A stretch of 64,000 nt of DNA, from the NCBI RefSeq assembly GCF_000826685.1, contig NZ_JROO01000010.1, positions 62,001-126,000 on the forward strand, in the 5' to 3' direction. The position numbers were made by a program, and so were the translations under genes. Shown piece after piece: positions 55,396-64,000 of this stretch (position 1 is the first letter of the stretch; every line of letters starts with the position of its first letter). Under the pieces are notes generated by a model. It ran no database searches and was not told where the DNA came from. It was given only the letters and a program-made list of their open reading frames with translations. This DNA is from Streptomonospora alba (GTDB lineage Bacteria > Actinomycetota > Actinomycetes > Streptosporangiales > Streptosporangiaceae).

Positions 55396-56334
55396 ATGCG
55401 CACGGTGGTAGTGCTCTCGCTTGACGATGCGATCGCCTTCGATCTGGCCACACCCATCGAGACGTTCGGCCGCGTCCGGTTGCCCGATGGCCGCGCCGGC
55501 TATCGTGTGATCGTCGCCGGACCGGAGCCGGTGGTCGATGCCGGACCGCTGCGGCTCGCGGTCGATGAGGGCCTCGACCTCCTCGAGCGCGCCGACCTCA
55601 TCGTCGTACCCGGCAGGAACGACCCCGTCCGATCGACACCCCGCGCGGTGCTGGACGCGCTCCGCTCCGCTGCGGATCGGGGAGCCCGAGTCGCTTCAAT
55701 CTGCGTTGGTGCGTTCACCCTCGCTGAAGCCGGGTTGCTGGACGGCAAGGAGGCCACCACCCACTGGCGCGCCGCTGATGAGCTCGCTCGCGGCTACCCG
55801 GCCGTCCGGGTCGACCCCGACGTGCTCTACACCGACAACGGCCAGGTGCTCACCTCCGCGGGCGCCGCTTCCGGGCTAGACCTGTGCCTGCACATCGTGC
55901 AAACCGACTACGGGGTGGCGGTCGCCGCCGACGCGGCCCGCCTCGCGGTCGCTCCGCTGCACCGCAGCGGCGGGCAGGCGCAGTACATCCTTCGCAACCG
56001 CCCGACATATCAGACCGCCACGCTGGAACACGTGCTGGCGTGGATCGAGGAGAACGCGCACCGCGGCCTCGCGCTTGCCGACATCGCCGAAGCGGCGGGC
56101 ACGAGCGTCCGCACGCTCACGCGGCGCTTCACCGCCGAGGTCGGGCAAAGCCCCGTCCAATGGCTCGCCGGCGTGCGCATCCGCCACGCCCAGGAACTGC
56201 TGGAAACCACCGACCACACCGTCGACCGGATCGCCGCACAGACCGGCTTCTCCAGCGCCAGCAACTTCCGCGCCCAATTCACGCAGACCGTCGGTGTCAC
56301 TCCCAGCGGATACCGCAAAACCTTCCGCTCATAA
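55396..56334 (+). CDS. GlxA family AraC-type transcriptional regulator
   Basis: A 312-residue regulator: an N-terminal DJ-1/PfpI-like domain (VVVLSLDDAIAFDLATPIET ... VASICVGAFTLAEAGLLDGK, with the elbow Cys retained) and a C-terminal AraC double HTH (LALADIAEAAGTSVRTLTRRF; TVDRIAAQTGFSSASNFRAQF). It likely controls the divergent DJ-1 operon, whose protein shares its sensory fold. Confidence 0.93.
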   Translation: MRTVVVLSLDDAIAFDLATPIETFGRVRLPDGRAGYRVIVAGPEPVVDAGPLRLAVDEGLDLLERADLIVVPGRNDPVRSTPRAVLDALRSAADRGARVASICVGAFTLAEAGLLDGKEATTHWRAADELARGYPAVRVDPDVLYTDNGQVLTSAGAASGLDLCLHIVQTDYGVAVAADAARLAVAPLHRSGGQAQYILRNRPTYQTATLEHVLAWIEENAHRGLALADIAEAAGTSVRTLTRRFTAEVGQSPVQWLAGVRIRHAQELLETTDHTVDRIAAQTGFSSASNFRAQFTQTVGVTPSGYRKTFRS

Positions 56335-56703
56335 AGCGCCACGCGAGCTTCGCGTTGTCCAGCAGCCTGAAACAAGGAGTGCGGGACGCCTCCGGGTCCG
56401 CGGAAAGGGCTGAGCCCGACCGAATCCGGGAGGAGGCACGCCGGCGAGTACGCACCGCCTCCGCGTGTGCCTGAACTGCGGACCGCAGGCATGGACCAGG
56501 AGGTCGTGATGCCCGCCAGTCGACTTCCCGACCGGCCAAGCGTCGAACAGTTGCGCCGGCGTGCCCTGTCGTCATGACGTTGTAGGCACGGCGCTCGGGA
56601 TGAATGAACGGATCTCATACCTCGACGTTCCTCCGTGTCGTCGGCGCCTCCCCCGTCCGCTACCGGGCCGAGGAACGCCGACGCGAGCCCGCCCTGGTCG
56701 GCG

Positions 56704-56738
56704 CCTGACCGCGGGCGCTCGGCGCGCCCGCGGTCAGG
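56704..56738 (-). terminator. Terminator hairpin of the S9 peptidase gene
   Basis: Perfect 15-bp arms (CCTGACCGCGGGCGC and complement) with a 5-nt loop begin 15 bp after the S9 peptidase stop on the minus strand. The remaining part of 56335-56703 shows no supported gene. Confidence 0.75.
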
Positions 56739-56752
56739 GTCCGGGCGTCATG

Positions 56753-58681
56753 TCACGACGCCTCCGAGGAGCGCCCTCCCAGGTGCCTCGCCAGGAAGCT
56801 CTCGAGCCGCCTGTACAGCTCGATGTTGCTTTCGGGGTTGACGAACCAATGCCCCTCGGTCTCGTTGAGCAGGTACTCGACCTCGCGGCCGCGGTCGCGC
56901 AGGGCCTCGGCGACGCGATCGGAGTTGCGCCGGTGCACGCGGACGTCGTTGGCGCCGTGGATCAGCAGCACCGGGGCGGTGATGTCCTCGACCCGGCTGA
57001 TCGGGGAGCGGGCGAGCATGTCCGCCCTCTGCTCGGGGATCTCGGGGTCGCCGATGTGGCGCAGGTAGCTGTTCTCGACGGCACGGCGGGCGAAGGGGAC
57101 CACCCCTTCGACGAGGTCGACGAGGTCGGACATGCCTGTGTAGCTGATCGCCGCGGCGAACCGGTCGGGGGTGAAGGCGGCTCCGACGAGCGCGGCATAG
57201 CCGCCGTAGGAACTGCCGTAGATCGCGACCCGGTTCGGGTCGGTCAGGCCTCGGTCGATCGCCCAGTCGAGGGCGTCGATCAGATCGTCGTGCATGCGCC
57301 CGGCGAACTCGCCGATCCCCGCCTCGAGGTGGGCCTTCCCGTAGCCGGTGGAGCCGCGGAAGTCGACCTGAAGCACCGCGTACCCCCGGTTGGCGAGCAG
57401 TTGCACCTCCGGGTCATAGCCCCAGCTGTCGCGGTACCAGGGACCGCCGTGCACGAGCAGCACCGTCGGCAGGTTCCGCGGCTCGAGGCCTACCGGGAGG
57501 GTGAGGTGGCTGGGAAGGGGCAGACCGTCACGGGCGGTGAGAGTCACGGGGGTGACCGGGGCCAGCTGCTCGGGGTCGAGATGCGGGAACGGGCGAAACA
57601 GGCGACGCGCCTTTCTGGAGGCGTGGTCGTAGAACCAGGTGACGCCCGGGTCACGGTCGTGCGTGAACTCCACGACCCAGCGCTGTCCCGACGTATCGGT
57701 GGAGACGTGGGAGAGGTCGCCGTCCGAGAGCTCGGTCAGGTGGGGCAGGATCTCGGCGAAGTGCGGCTCGAGCGCGTGGATGTCCTGACGGTCGCCGAGG
57801 TACCGGACGCCGAGCAGGTCGCCGGTGGCCGGATGGATGATGAGCGACGAGGCGAATCGTGGGTCCGCCTCTGGCCGAGGAGTGTCCAGATCGAACACGG
57901 GGTGGCTGTCGACCTCCGTCTCCTCCCCGGTCTCCAGGTCGAGGCGCGCCACCCGGGTGAGGTCCGAGCCGCGCGCGGACCCGATCCACAGCCCCATGCC
58001 GTCCGCGGTGGGAACCGCGGGGAGGACGCCGAGGAGGATGTCGGACTGGGGGAAGCGGGCGATCGTTCGCGGCTCTCCGCCGGTCCGCTCGGACAGCACG
58101 TGCTCGCCGCCCTCCTCGATCGTGAAGGCCAGCACCCGCCCCGGGACGCGCAGCCACGAGATCACGTCGCCGGAGCTCTCGGCGACCGGCGTGAGCTCCC
58201 CGCTCATGAGGTCGAGCTCGAAGAAGTCGATCAGGTCGGCACGGCGCTTGTTGAGCTGCACGAACGCCGTCCCGGGCCGGTCCGGCGACAGCTGCGCGTC
58301 CAGGAGGCGCACGCCCTCGTACGGGGTCAGGTCCACCGCGGACTTCTCGGGCCGCGCCGGGTCGACGCGATGGAGATGCCAGTTCTCATCGCCGTCAGTG
58401 TCCTGCTGGAACAGGAGGTGGCGGCCGTCGACGCTCCAGAAGAACCGGTCGATGTTGCGCCGTGTCTCGGAGGTGATCCGTCGGGCGGCGGGGGTTCCCG
58501 AGCCGTCCTCGAGGTCGGGTGCGGACCAGTCCGAGTCGACGTCACGGAGGAACACGTTGAGCCGGCCGTGCCAGGGGGCGAGGTAGGCGATCCTGGTCCC
58601 GTCCGGGGAAAGCAGGGCGCGGCTGCGGGTGGGCGGGGCGTAGAGATCCTCGACAGGGATCAGGGCGGGAACGGCGGTCAT
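56753..58681 (-). CDS. S9 family peptidase (acylaminoacyl-peptidase-like)
   Basis: A 642-residue serine peptidase: N-terminal seven-bladed beta-propeller (about 25-370) and a C-terminal hydrolase domain with LLVHGGPWYRDSWGYDPE, QVDFRGSTGYGKAHLEAG, nucleophile Ser in IYGSSYGGYAAL, Asp in IHGANDVRVHRRN and His in ETEGHWFV. No signal peptide, so cytoplasmic. It probably trims short peptides or N-acylated residues. ATG 58681 follows GGAGG. It is 62 bp beyond the MerR gene on the same strand. Confidence 0.93.
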   Translation of the reverse strand: MTAVPALIPVEDLYAPPTRSRALLSPDGTRIAYLAPWHGRLNVFLRDVDSDWSAPDLEDGSGTPAARRITSETRRNIDRFFWSVDGRHLLFQQDTDGDENWHLHRVDPARPEKSAVDLTPYEGVRLLDAQLSPDRPGTAFVQLNKRRADLIDFFELDLMSGELTPVAESSGDVISWLRVPGRVLAFTIEEGGEHVLSERTGGEPRTIARFPQSDILLGVLPAVPTADGMGLWIGSARGSDLTRVARLDLETGEETEVDSHPVFDLDTPRPEADPRFASSLIIHPATGDLLGVRYLGDRQDIHALEPHFAEILPHLTELSDGDLSHVSTDTSGQRWVVEFTHDRDPGVTWFYDHASRKARRLFRPFPHLDPEQLAPVTPVTLTARDGLPLPSHLTLPVGLEPRNLPTVLLVHGGPWYRDSWGYDPEVQLLANRGYAVLQVDFRGSTGYGKAHLEAGIGEFAGRMHDDLIDALDWAIDRGLTDPNRVAIYGSSYGGYAALVGAAFTPDRFAAAISYTGMSDLVDLVEGVVPFARRAVENSYLRHIGDPEIPEQRADMLARSPISRVEDITAPVLLIHGANDVRVHRRNSDRVAEALRDRGREVEYLLNETEGHWFVNPESNIELYRRLESFLARHLGGRSSEAS

Positions 58682-58743
58682 GACGGGGCCTCCTGGTCGG
58701 TGGGTGCGGATGCCCCAGTCGACACCCTGACGCCGCGTCGGGC

Positions 58744-59496
58744 TCAAGCGTCGTGTGCGTCGGGCCGCTCCCGTGTGAGGCGCTGCTGGAGGGCCCGCAC
58801 CACGCGGTGCTGCACCGGGCGGAGGCCGCGGGCGCCCAGCTGGTCCAGCAGCGCGGGGGCGAGGGGGTCGAGGGACGGCATGCCCTCCGTGCTCGTCACG
58901 AGCGGTCGGATCTGCTCGACCCATTCATCGATCAGTGCCTCGACGTCATGCTCCGGCGTATCGGCATCAAGGGCGTAGAAGCGCGCGGTCAGCGCGGCGG
59001 AGGCCGCCCTGGCGTCCTCCGGGACATCGAGCAGGGCGGCCAGACTTGCCGTGCCCTTCTCCCCGAGCAGGTGAGCGATCAGGATGAGTTGCTCGCGTTC
59101 GTACCCGACCATGTCCTCGGGCACGCCCGGACCGGGTCCCGCCTGCCATGCGGAGAGTTCCGGCGGCAGGTCGGGCGGGGCCCCGGTGCTGCGCAGCACG
59201 TCGATGCTGGCGCGGCGGGCGGTGAGGCGTTCGATCTCGGCGGCGGCCTGGCGATCGAGCTGGTCGAGCAGCTCCTCGGCTACCGTGGGATCGTCCAGCA
59301 CGTCGGGGAGGGCGGACAGTGGGAGACCCAGCGCCGTCAGTCGCGTGATTCGCAGGACGCGCACGAGGTGGCCGACGTCGTACTGCCGGTAGTCCCCGGA
59401 TGTTCGCGGCGGCTCGGGCAGCAGTCCGATCTGGTGATAGTGCCGCAGCGTGCGCACGGTGACGCCGGCCAGGTCGGCGAGTTCACTGCTGAGCAT
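58744..59496 (-). CDS. MerR family transcriptional regulator
   Basis: A 250-residue regulator. The N-terminal HTH reads SSELADLAGVTVRTLRHYHQ and IGLLPEPPRTSGDYRQYDVG, the typical MerR start, followed by a coiled coil and a long C-terminal effector domain with no Cys pairs, so a small-molecule rather than metal sensor. ATG 59496 has AAGGAGA upstream and lies inside the end of the MFS gene (14-bp overlap), so the pair is coupled and the regulator probably controls the transporter. Confidence 0.92.
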   Translation of the reverse strand: MLSSELADLAGVTVRTLRHYHQIGLLPEPPRTSGDYRQYDVGHLVRVLRITRLTALGLPLSALPDVLDDPTVAEELLDQLDRQAAAEIERLTARRASIDVLRSTGAPPDLPPELSAWQAGPGPGVPEDMVGYEREQLILIAHLLGEKGTASLAALLDVPEDARAASAALTARFYALDADTPEHDVEALIDEWVEQIRPLVTSTEGMPSLDPLAPALLDQLGARGLRPVQHRVVRALQQRLTRERPDAHDA

Positions 59497-60703
59497 CGGG
59501 CATCTCCTTCGGGGCCAGGTCGCGCAGGGCACGCGAACCGATCACGGCCAGTAGCACCAGGATCCACACCCCGGTGACGCTGACCGCGGCCAGCAGCGGC
59601 GAGCCGAGCTCCGCGAGCACACCTGCCAGCCCGATCCCCGCCGGCGCGGCAACCGTCAGCAGGGCTGTCTTCACGCTGAGCACCCGTCCGAGAAGTGCGC
59701 CGGGGACGTGCTGGACTTGCAGGACACCGGTGACCGCTCCGACCACGGAATTGCCGAGTCCCAGGGCCGCCGCCCCGGCGAACACTACCGCCGGGGAGAG
59801 CAGCGAAGCCATCAGAGCGAATCCTACGGAAGTGACGATGAACCCCGCCGACAACCATGTCCGCGACGACAACCGGGCTCCGATGGCGCTGTAGATCGTC
59901 GCTCCGACCAGCATTCCGGCGGCTAAGACAGTGAGGACCAGGCCCAGCAGTTCGGGGCGGGAGATGAGGTCGAAGTACACCGGCATCACCAGCCCCTGCA
60001 GTCCGCCGAGCGCGACGGCCAGACCGAGGACCAAGAAGGTCGTGCCCATCAGGAATCGGCTCCTTCCCACGACCAGCAGGCCATCCACGAGCTCCCGCAT
60101 CAGGGCTTGGCGCGCGGCGCGGGAGGCGTCGACCTCCCCGAGGCGGCGCGGCAACATCCGGGTCAGCACCGCTGCGAGCGCGGATGTCGCCGCCGTGATC
60201 CACAGCACGGCCATGGAGTCGACGGCGGCCAGCAGCACACCGGCGGCAGCGGGTCCGACCACCAAGGCGACGGAGGTCAGGGTCTGGCGCACGCCCACCA
60301 CGCGCCGCAAATCGAGACCGGCGTGCCGGGCCACCATCGGAGCGAGGACCTCACGGGCCGTCATGCCGGGCACGTCCCCGAACGCGCCCAGGATGCCCAA
60401 CAGAATGAACCACACCAGGTCGAGGCCCCACAGCATGTCCACGAGCGGCAGCGCCGCGATCGCCGCGGCGGAGATGACATCCGAGACCACCGATGCCGTA
60501 AGCCTGTTGATTCGGTCGATGATCACCCCGCTGAGGAGGCCGGCCACGACGGAGGGGACCGCGGCCGCGGTCGCCAGGGCGGACATCCCCAGCGGGCTGC
60601 CCGTGGTCTGCAAGACGATCAGCGGCAGCGCCACCGAGGCGATGCCGTTGCCGAGCAGGCTCAGCAGGTGAGAGGCGTAGTAGGCAAGTGCGACGAGTGG
60701 CAT
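59483..60703 (-). CDS. MFS transporter
   Basis: A 406-residue permease of the major facilitator superfamily with twelve hydrophobic segments, including LGNGIASVALPLIVLQTTGS and the loop GVIIDRINRLTASVVSDVIS that corresponds to the GxxxDRxxR signature. It resembles MefA/enterobactin-exporter-like drug exporters. Coupled to the MerR regulator; export of the ligand sensed by MerR is likely. Upstream is a 38-bp perfect palindrome. Confidence 0.9.
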   Translation of the reverse strand: MPLVALAYYASHLLSLLGNGIASVALPLIVLQTTGSPLGMSALATAAAVPSVVAGLLSGVIIDRINRLTASVVSDVISAAAIAALPLVDMLWGLDLVWFILLGILGAFGDVPGMTAREVLAPMVARHAGLDLRRVVGVRQTLTSVALVVGPAAAGVLLAAVDSMAVLWITAATSALAAVLTRMLPRRLGEVDASRAARQALMRELVDGLLVVGRSRFLMGTTFLVLGLAVALGGLQGLVMPVYFDLISRPELLGLVLTVLAAGMLVGATIYSAIGARLSSRTWLSAGFIVTSVGFALMASLLSPAVVFAGAAALGLGNSVVGAVTGVLQVQHVPGALLGRVLSVKTALLTVAAPAGIGLAGVLAELGSPLLAAVSVTGVWILVLLAVIGSRALRDLAPKEMPDAQQ

Positions 60704-60774
60704 GTGATCAGAGAAGACTCTGACGTCACGTCGGGGTCAAGCACGAAGCTCAGCCGCAGTCCCGGTGCCCGACG

Positions 60775-60812
60775 CGGAAGGCGACGCGCCCCGCGGGGCG
60801 CGTCGCCTTCCG
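60775..60812. repeat. 38-bp near-continuous perfect palindrome
   Basis: 18-bp arms beginning CGGAAGGCGACGCGCCCC meet at a GC centre with no mismatch, 72 bp upstream of the MFS start. It can form a hairpin in either strand and may be a bidirectional terminator isolating the MFS-MerR operon from upstream transcripts. The rest of 60704-61142 shows only short weak frames. Confidence 0.8.
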
Positions 60813-61142
60813 CCGCGATCCAGCCCGCCAGCTCCGTCCAGCTCCGCACCTCGACCGCGCCGAGGTCCAGGCCCCGTTCGGCATAGAACATCAGGCATGA
60901 GCTGGCCGTACTGTCACAGCCGGGCGCATCCAGACGTGCCGGCTGGGTGCTGGGCAACCAGTCCAGCCACAGCGAGATGGCCGATCACTTTCTCACCGAC
61001 GACCATGTCGAGACGGAGCTTGTGAAGCTGCTCGGCAGATCGGTGCACGAGCACCTCCACGCCGATACACGAGCGGTCCAGGTCGCGTGATCGACATCTG
61101 GCTACGCGACCTCGCAACGACACCTTTTCGAATAGGGCCCAG

Positions 61143-61745
61143 CTAGAGCCAGTCGTGTTCGCGCGCGTACCGCGCCGCCTCGTGCCGGGTCCGTGCCTGG
61201 GTCTTCTGCATCGCGTTCGAGAGGTAGTTGCGCACCGTGCCCTCCGCCAGGTGGAGCCGGGTGGCGATATCGGCGGCCGAGTAGCCTTCACCCGTCGCCC
61301 GCAGTACGTCCATCTCCCGGTCGGTGAGCGGATTGTCGTCGACGACCGCGAGCGCGGAGACGTCCGGGTCGACCCACCGCCTGCCATCGCGCAGTGTCGT
61401 GATGACCGACGCGATGTGGGCCGGTTCCGCGGACTTGCTGACGAAGCCCTGCACACCGAGCTTGAGCGCCCGGCGGAGCACCCCGGGCCGGGCGTGACGG
61501 GTCAGCATCAGGATCACCTGGTCCGGCAGTTCGCGGCGGATCGCCGCCACGGCGCCCAGCCCGTCCACGCCGGGCATCTCCAGGTCGATGACGAGCACGT
61601 CGGGCCGGTGGCGCAGTGTGGCCGCCACGGCCGACTCCCCGTCCTCGCCCTCGGCCAGTACGGTGATCTCGCCCTCGAGCGGCAGCAACGAAGCCAGCGC
61701 CTTGCGGAGGAGAGCCTCGTCGTCGGCGAGCACCACGGTGGTCAT
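61143..61745 (-). CDS. NarL/DesR-type response regulator
   Basis: A 200-residue response regulator: receiver domain with acidic pocket VLADDEALL, phospho-acceptor Asp in VLVIDLEMPGVDG and Lys in GFVSKSAEPAH; C-terminal LuxR-type HTH LTDREMDVLRATGEGYSAAD then IATRLHLAEGTVRNYLSNAM. ATG 61745 overlaps the sensor kinase stop (ATGA). It should regulate the divergent ABC transporter, as in DesKR-like systems next to drug or lipid exporters. Confidence 0.95.
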   Translation of the reverse strand: MTTVVLADDEALLRKALASLLPLEGEITVLAEGEDGESAVAATLRHRPDVLVIDLEMPGVDGLGAVAAIRRELPDQVILMLTRHARPGVLRRALKLGVQGFVSKSAEPAHIASVITTLRDGRRWVDPDVSALAVVDDNPLTDREMDVLRATGEGYSAADIATRLHLAEGTVRNYLSNAMQKTQARTRHEAARYAREHDWL

Positions 61746-62893
61746 CGGTCGTCCTTCCGCCGGGGGAGTGTCGCGGCGGTCAGGAACCGCCCGTCCTTCT
61801 GCTCCACGGTTAGCGTGCCGCCGTCGCGCTCCACCCGGTCCCGGAGAGCGGAGAGCCCTCTGAGTTCGGGCGGCGCGGTCTCGTGCACGCCGTCGTTGAC
61901 GATGGTGATGCCCGTGCCCGAGAGCGTGATCCGCACCTGCCCGGCCTGGGCGTGTCGCAGGATGTTGGTGGTCGTCTCCCGCAGGACCTGGCCGAGCAGC
62001 TCGCCCGCGGGGGTGCCGGCCCCGGGCCCGGCCCCGCTCTCGGTCTCGCCTTCGACGGCAGCCTCGCGGTCGACGCGGACGCGGATGCCCGCGGCCTCGA
62101 AGAGGTTCTTCGCGTTCTCCACCTCCGCGGACAGGTTGAGCCGCCGCTGCGCGTAGGCGAGCTCCTTGGTCTGGGCGATGGTGTCGCCGACCAGCTCGTG
62201 CACCTCGCTCAGCTCCCGCTCCACCTGGTCGGTGTCTCTGTGTACCAGCTTCCGGGCCAACGCGACCTTCAGCTTCACCACGTGGAGGGTATGGCCCTGG
62301 ATGTCGTGCAGGTCGTTGGCGAAACGCACGCGTTCCCGGGCCACGGCCAGCTCCGCGTCGCGCTCCCGGGCCTTCTCCAGTTCTGCGATGAGGTCGGAGA
62401 CCATGTGGTCGAGGGTCGCGAAGACGACCCCCACCACGGCGACGCTCAAGGAGCCGACGGAGTATTCGACCAGGGCGCCGGAAACGTCTTCCGGTGTCCT
62501 CAGCGTCTTCACGGCGATCACAACCAGGACGAGGGCGACCAGCCCCAGGGCGGCAGCGCGGCGGTGGCGCGGCAGCTGGAAGACGACGACGGTGCCCACG
62601 ACGGAGATGCCGAAGGACGCGGACGCGCTGTCCAGCGCCAGTACTCCGAAGATCCACACGGCCGAGGCGACGACCAGGCTGGGAAGCGTGAGGCGATAAT
62701 GATGGTCCCCCGACCGTCCCCGGACGGCCAGCACGGCCGCCACCACGCCCAGGACCAGGACTATGACCTGGCCCAGGTTCTCCGCGTTCATCGAGATCAG
62801 CAGCGCCCCTACGGCGGAGAGCGACGCGAACACGATGTTGAGGTTGAGCGTCCGCAGTTGTACCTGCGTCACTTCGGTGCGCTCGAACGTCAT
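61742..62893 (-). CDS. DesK-like sensor histidine kinase (HisKA_3)
   Basis: A 383-residue membrane histidine kinase: about five hydrophobic segments in the first 165 residues, a coiled coil, the HisKA_3 H-box ANDLHDIQGHTLHVVKLK with the phospho-accepting His, and a HATPase domain with LRETTTNILRHAQAGQVRIT (N-box) and GLSALRDRVERDGGTL (G-box). It phosphorylates the coupled LuxR-type regulator. ATG 62893 follows GGAAGGG. Confidence 0.93.
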   Translation of the reverse strand: MTFERTEVTQVQLRTLNLNIVFASLSAVGALLISMNAENLGQVIVLVLGVVAAVLAVRGRSGDHHYRLTLPSLVVASAVWIFGVLALDSASASFGISVVGTVVVFQLPRHRRAAALGLVALVLVVIAVKTLRTPEDVSGALVEYSVGSLSVAVVGVVFATLDHMVSDLIAELEKARERDAELAVARERVRFANDLHDIQGHTLHVVKLKVALARKLVHRDTDQVERELSEVHELVGDTIAQTKELAYAQRRLNLSAEVENAKNLFEAAGIRVRVDREAAVEGETESGAGPGAGTPAGELLGQVLRETTTNILRHAQAGQVRITLSGTGITIVNDGVHETAPPELRGLSALRDRVERDGGTLTVEQKDGRFLTAATLPRRKDDR

Positions 62894-63056
62894 GTGGGCC
62901 CTTCCGGGAACGAGCAGCGGGGCGCGTCCCAGTATTCTTCCGACCCCGCCGCGCCACCAGTGACCCCATGTCATGTCGTCACCTGGAGAAAGGTCATGGC
63001 GAAGTGGTGACGTGGCCGCACTGCCGGGCAGGCGCGCTGAGGGCTGGAATGGGGAC

Positions 63057-63959
63057 ATGAGCTCCACAGCGACCACACCAGTCATCGACGTCGAACGTCT
63101 GAACGTCGAGTACGGCGACTTCCACGCCGTCAAAGACCTGTCCTTCCAGGTGCAGCGCGGGGAGCTCTACGCCCTGCTCGGCACGAACGGTGCGGGCAAG
63201 ACCTCCGCTCTGGAGACGGTCGAAGGCCACCGCGCCGCCTCCTCGGGCACCGTGCGGGTCTTCGGGCAGAGCCCGCGCGATCGGGCGGCCGTCCGGCCCC
63301 GCACCGGAATCATGCTGCAGGAGAGCGGATTCTCACCGGACCTGACCGTTGCGGAGTCGGTCCGGCTGATCGGCAGGCTCACCCAGCGCACCGACCGGGT
63401 CGAGCGTCTGCTCGACATCGTCGATCTCACGAGCAAGGCCGGGATCAAGGTGTCCCAGCTCTCCGGCGGCGAGAAGCGGCGCCTGGACTTCGCCACCGCC
63501 GTCTACGGGTCCCCGGAACTGGTCTTCTTGGACGAGCCCACCACCGGCCTGGACATCCAGTCCCGGGACCACCTGTGGCACGAAGTGGACCGGCTGCGCG
63601 AGGACGGCTCCACCATCGTCCTCACCACGCACTACCTGGAGGAGGCCCAGCAGCGCGCCGACCGGATCGGGCTCATGCACCGGGGAGTCTTCCACCGTGA
63701 AGGGACCGTCTCCGAACTCACGCGGACCCTGCCCGCCACCGTTCGCTTCTCCCTTCCGTCCTCCGCTCCGGACCTTCCGCTCCCGGCCACGCGCGAGAGT
63801 GACGGAACGTTCCTCGTCGAGACCACCAGTCTGCAGAAGGACCTGCACGTGCTCCTGAACTGGGCACAGGACCGCGCCGTGGAGCTGCGCGAGCTCCAGG
63901 CCGGGCCGACCCGGCTCGACGACGTCTTCCGCTCCATCGGCAGCGAGCAGAACGCGTAG
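63057..63959 (+). CDS. ABC transporter ATP-binding protein (DrrA/CcmA-like)
   Basis: A 300-residue ATPase: Walker A GTNGAGKTS, Q-loop GIMLQESGFSPDLTVAESVR, signature LSGGEKRRLDFATAV, Walker B LVFLDEPTTGLD and H-loop LTTHYLEEAQQRAD, with a C-terminal regulatory extension as in drug or lipid exporters. It is divergent from the sensor kinase and probably its target. The permease gene is expected right after 63959, beyond the window. ATG 63057 follows GGAATGGGG. Confidence 0.92.
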   Translation: MSSTATTPVIDVERLNVEYGDFHAVKDLSFQVQRGELYALLGTNGAGKTSALETVEGHRAASSGTVRVFGQSPRDRAAVRPRTGIMLQESGFSPDLTVAESVRLIGRLTQRTDRVERLLDIVDLTSKAGIKVSQLSGGEKRRLDFATAVYGSPELVFLDEPTTGLDIQSRDHLWHEVDRLREDGSTIVLTTHYLEEAQQRADRIGLMHRGVFHREGTVSELTRTLPATVRFSLPSSAPDLPLPATRESDGTFLVETTSLQKDLHVLLNWAQDRAVELRELQAGPTRLDDVFRSIGSEQNA

Positions 63960-64000
63960 ACCGCCGGCCGGTCCGGCCGCCGGCGCCGCTCGCGCCGTCC

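Noticed and set aside
60977-61091. Short plus-strand frame MADHFLTDDHVETELVKLLG
   Set aside because: Plausible amino acid composition but no ribosome site, no family and only 38 codons; may be a remnant.

Overview
The window is about 72% GC, with strongly GC-biased third codon positions, actinobacterial gene families (SAV2177-type methyltransferase, DUF4383, DUF3817, CE1758/CE1759 oxidoreductase pair, Rox) and many ATGA/GTGA-overlapped operons. This fits a filamentous actinomycete; Nocardiopsaceae is my guess from overall flavour, but no marker gene fixes the genus.

Layout. 1-6.2 kb: partial formyltransferase, an LLM oxidoreductase/FMN reductase pair with a MarR regulator, then a creatinase/ectoine-hydrolase-like M24 protein coupled to a DadA-type FAD oxidase. 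6.4-8.1 kb: rifamycin monooxygenase Rox behind a recognisable rifamycin-associated element. 8.3-16 kb: small membrane protein, stand-alone type III polyketide synthase, RibD-C/DHFR-like reductase, GyrI-like protein, and two tandem membrane Ser/Thr kinases. 16.3-24.5 kb: an arabinose-containing-glycan locus (secreted clan GH-A glycosidase with CBM, LacI regulator with near-identical palindromic operators, ABC sugar importer, GH127 beta-L-arabinofuranosidase). 24.5-28.7 kb: saccharopine-dehydrogenase-like reductase, TetR/P450 divergent pair, SAV2177 methyltransferase. 29-37.7 kb: a worn region with a UvrA-like drug-resistance ATPase, esterase, NUDIX, DksA/TraR-type zinc finger, DUF4383 and Hsp20, interspersed with remnants (FAD monooxygenase, histidine kinase tail, tyrosine recombinase, exonuclease) and a 20-bp-arm inverted repeat.

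37.7-53.5 kb is the most interesting part: a compact RiPP cluster of the TOMM/azol(in)e class. Leftward: a 39-aa precursor peptide, a strong hairpin, an Ocin-ThiF-like leader-binding protein, an unusual alpha/beta-hydrolase-YcaO single ORF, a SagB-type dehydrogenase, a two-subunit ABC exporter and a radical SAM protein. Rightward: a beta-propeller protein of unknown role, a prolyl-oligopeptidase-family protease, and a complete FecCD/FepC/FecB-type metallophore importer. The divergent promoter has TTGATA-17-TACTTT elements placing the transcription start on the first GTG (leaderless), overlapped by a Zur-like 7-1-7 palindrome. My reading is a zinc- or metal-starvation-controlled peptide metallophore made by a TOMM pathway. 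An IS630-type transposase tail lies just beyond the importer.

53.5-64 kb: small membrane proteins, DJ-1/PfpI and GlxA-type AraC regulator, an S9 peptidase, MerR/MFS pair, a DesK/DesR-like two-component system and a DrrA-like ABC ATPase whose permease lies outside the window.
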